Assembly: GCA_011055585.1 (NCBI GenBank)
Contig: DRGT01000001.1
Coordinates: forward strand, 1 to 5,280
Source of the DNA: Candidatus Nitrosopumilus sp.
GTDB taxonomy: Archaea; Thermoproteota; Nitrososphaeria; Nitrososphaerales; Nitrosopumilaceae
DNA: 5,280 nt
Direction: 5' to 3'
Shown here piece by piece: positions 5,198 to 5,280 of this stretch. Numbering within the stretch: the first letter of the stretch is position 1; each line of letters begins with the position of its first letter. Under the pieces are notes generated by a model that searched no databases, had not been told where the DNA came from, and saw only the letters and a list, made by a program, of their open reading frames with translations. The position numbers were made by a program, and so were the translations under genes.

Positions 5198-5280
5198 TGG
5201 AATTGACTAATACCCCCGTAAAATGTCGTTGTGGTACAGAATGTGTTGTAAAGATTCTAACTAATCAATGGTTTCTAAAC
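5197..5280 (+). CDS. leuS: Fragment of a second, inverted leucyl-tRNA synthetase gene (continues past window)
   Basis: From TTG at 5197 the plus strand encodes Leu followed by 27 residues that match residues 130-156 of the minus-strand LeuRS at 26 of 27 positions; only Ser133 is Thr here. It includes the Cys cluster (CRCGTEC) and the TNQWFLN segment. The matching DNA of the other copy is 4730-4810. By my hand count 15 of 81 bases differ, spread over 13 codons and synonymous except at the Ser/Thr codon. The frame is blocked upstream by TAG at 5185-5187 and similarity ends at Leu5197, so this copy also lacks its N-terminal part. The reading frame is open to the window edge. It is either part of another strain's gene joined in assembly or a diverged inverted duplicate. 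Confidence 0.8.
   Translation, partial: MELTNTPVKCRCGTECVVKILTNQWFLN

Noticed and set aside
5197..5280. Simple hairpin or foldback artefact of one molecule as the cause of the inverted leuS
   Set aside because: The two arms differ at about 15 of 81 bases with almost only synonymous changes, which a foldback of a single template would not produce.
1..5280. CRISPR array, insertion sequence, integrase, toxin-antitoxin or defence genes
   Set aside because: No regularly spaced repeats, transposase or integrase motifs, or recognisable defence domains were found on either strand.

Overview
The window looks like an AT-rich ammonia-oxidising archaeon (Thaumarchaeota/Nitrososphaerota, close to Nitrosopumilus or Nitrosarchaeum). 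The basis is an archaeal-type leucyl-tRNA synthetase, a geranylgeranyl-reductase-family flavoprotein, C2H2 zinc-finger and Cys-pair mini-proteins, TATA-like boxes 24-28 bases before start codons with no Shine-Dalgarno sites (leaderless transcripts), and T-rich terminators. The lineage is an inference from gene content and style, not from a marker-gene comparison.

Layout. At 1-936 (minus) lies a geranylgeranyl reductase family protein cut by the left edge. At 1002-1307 (minus) is a two-CxxC putative zinc protein and at 1374-1655 (minus) an unrecognised small protein. A divergent spacer (1656-1790) with an inverted repeat leads to an unrecognised basic 91-aa protein (1791-2066, plus), which ends in a clear hairpin/T-tract terminator. 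The spacer at 2101-2377 holds two mutually antisense candidate mini-ORFs. Then come a two-finger zinc protein (2378-2566, minus), a 42-aa Cys-pair protein (2672-2800, plus) and, 20 bases after it, an 82-aa protein (2821-3069, plus). A tRNA-like gene at 3085-3159 (minus) reads as tRNA-Arg(TCG) but has several broken pairs. The last 2 kb (3203 to about 5206, minus) is the C-terminal two thirds of leucyl-tRNA synthetase.

The most important observation is at the right edge. The LeuRS reading frame meets a stop (5207-5209) in the middle of its editing domain. From about 5197 the PLUS strand encodes 27 residues of LeuRS again (26 of 27 identical to residues 130-156 of the minus-strand gene), with about 18% nucleotide difference that is almost all synonymous. 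Two non-identical LeuRS genes are therefore joined head to head, each without its N-terminal part. This may be a chimeric assembly of two related strains or a real inverted duplication; the window cannot decide between them.

Functionally, LeuRS and the tRNA-like gene belong to translation and the left-edge flavoprotein to isoprenoid-lipid reduction. The 2 kb between them is filled with short, mostly unrecognised genes, several with Cys/His metal-binding patterns. I see no defence system, mobile element or CRISPR array.
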